Part shown: in pieces, positions 63,820 to 64,000 of the stretch | Layout of the letters: each line of letters begins with the position of its first letter | Numbering within the stretch: position 1 is the stretch's first letter | Made by a program: the position numbers and the translations under genes | The notes under the pieces: generated by a model | Seen by the model: the letters and a program-made list of their open reading frames with translations, nothing else | Databases searched by the model: none | Told to the model about the DNA's origin: nothing | DNA from: Polyangiaceae bacterium | GTDB taxonomy: Bacteria; Myxococcota_A; Polyangia; Polyangiales; Polyangiaceae | Assembly (NCBI GenBank): GCA_025353725.1 | Contig: JANXOF010000065.1 | Location: 62,001-126,000 of the forward strand | DNA: 64,000 nt | Reading direction: 5' to 3'

Positions 63820-64000
63820 ATGAAGAGCGTCGAGCGGTTGAAGAAGCACTCTGATTTCCGGTGGGCCGAGGGCTTGAGTGGCGGGCGCTACCGGTTCGCC
63901 GGTACGTTCGGTCACCTCGGCATCGCGAGTGTCCTGTTCGGTGCCCTCACGCTGACGTGGTCGTTCACGGCGCGCGCCGCTGAGGATTCTACGCCCGCAC
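63820..64000 (+). CDS. Exported protein, N-terminal part (runs off window)
   Basis: Open from ATG 63820 with AGGAGAG about 10 bases upstream. MKSVERLKKHSDFRWAEGLS is followed by a hydrophobic stretch (LGIASVLFGALTLTWSFTAR) and an AAED-type end, consistent with a signal peptide. Only 60 residues are visible, so no function can be given. Confidence 0.7.
   Translation, partial: MKSVERLKKHSDFRWAEGLSGGRYRFAGTFGHLGIASVLFGALTLTWSFTARAAEDSTPA

Overview
The window is GC-rich, tightly packed bacterial chromosome. It most resembles a myxobacterium (Myxococcota, probably Polyangia). The reasons are a bacterial mevalonate pathway cluster, many lipoproteins including one with the Cys-rich 'NCGACG' repeats common in that group, a Thermus/Rickettsia-type isocitrate dehydrogenase with the C-terminal extension, lipid A genes, a PilT-like ATPase and several stand-alone receiver proteins. 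This placement is inferred from gene content only. No plasmid, phage, insertion sequence or CRISPR array was seen.

Layout. 1-4.6 kb: two divergent family-4 glycosyltransferases, then a patch of decayed genes (Cys-rich mini-lipoprotein, cytochrome-like scrap, frameshifted hypothetical gene, receiver domain without its N-terminus). 4.7-7.8 kb: icd converging on a GAF-like/class III cyclase protein. 7.9-14.4 kb: a complete mukF-mukE-mukB operon on the minus strand, each junction a 4-base ATGA overlap; this is the most notable feature. 14.7-23.2 kb: a CATCH-motif lipoprotein, an MDR oxidoreductase with divergent LysR regulator, a deletion scar joining an AraC remnant to an SDR remnant, a P450 and an M1-type peptidase. 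23.3-28.8 kb: thiC, a lipoprotein, pilT-like, a receiver, bioB, a Rossmann protein. 28.8-33.0 kb: secreted or membrane proteins of unknown role, repeats, and a 2-hydroxyacid dehydrogenase. 33.2-41.3 kb: two minus-strand groups, rnd-lpxB-GT39 and nudix-nadK-fabH-secreted protein. 41.4-50.5 kb: a five-gene MoxR/DUF58/vWA operon. 50.7-54.0 kb: a secreted EEP-family protein, gshA, trpF. 54.0-62.4 kb: the isoprenoid cluster (receiver-fni on minus; prenyl synthase, mevalonate kinase, diphosphomevalonate decarboxylase, phosphomevalonate kinase, HMG-CoA reductase on plus) and a hybrid kinase. 62.4 kb to the end: tRNA-Leu(GAG), a gene-poor stretch, a PilJ/HAMP chemoreceptor pseudogene and the start of an exported protein.

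The genes fit together in three main ways. MukF (kleisin), MukE and MukB (SMC ATPase) would form a MukBEF condensin like that of enterobacteria; there is no adjacent jetD, so it does not look like a Wadjet defence locus. The isoprenoid cluster covers HMG-CoA to polyprenyl diphosphate except HMG-CoA synthase, which must lie elsewhere. The MoxR operon pairs one AAA+ ATPase with several membrane vWA proteins, the usual design of the 'Bat' or aerotolerance-type envelope systems. Several remnants (about 3.0-4.6, 18.0-18.9, 31.5-32.0 and 63.0-63.7 kb) show ongoing gene loss by deletion and frameshift.
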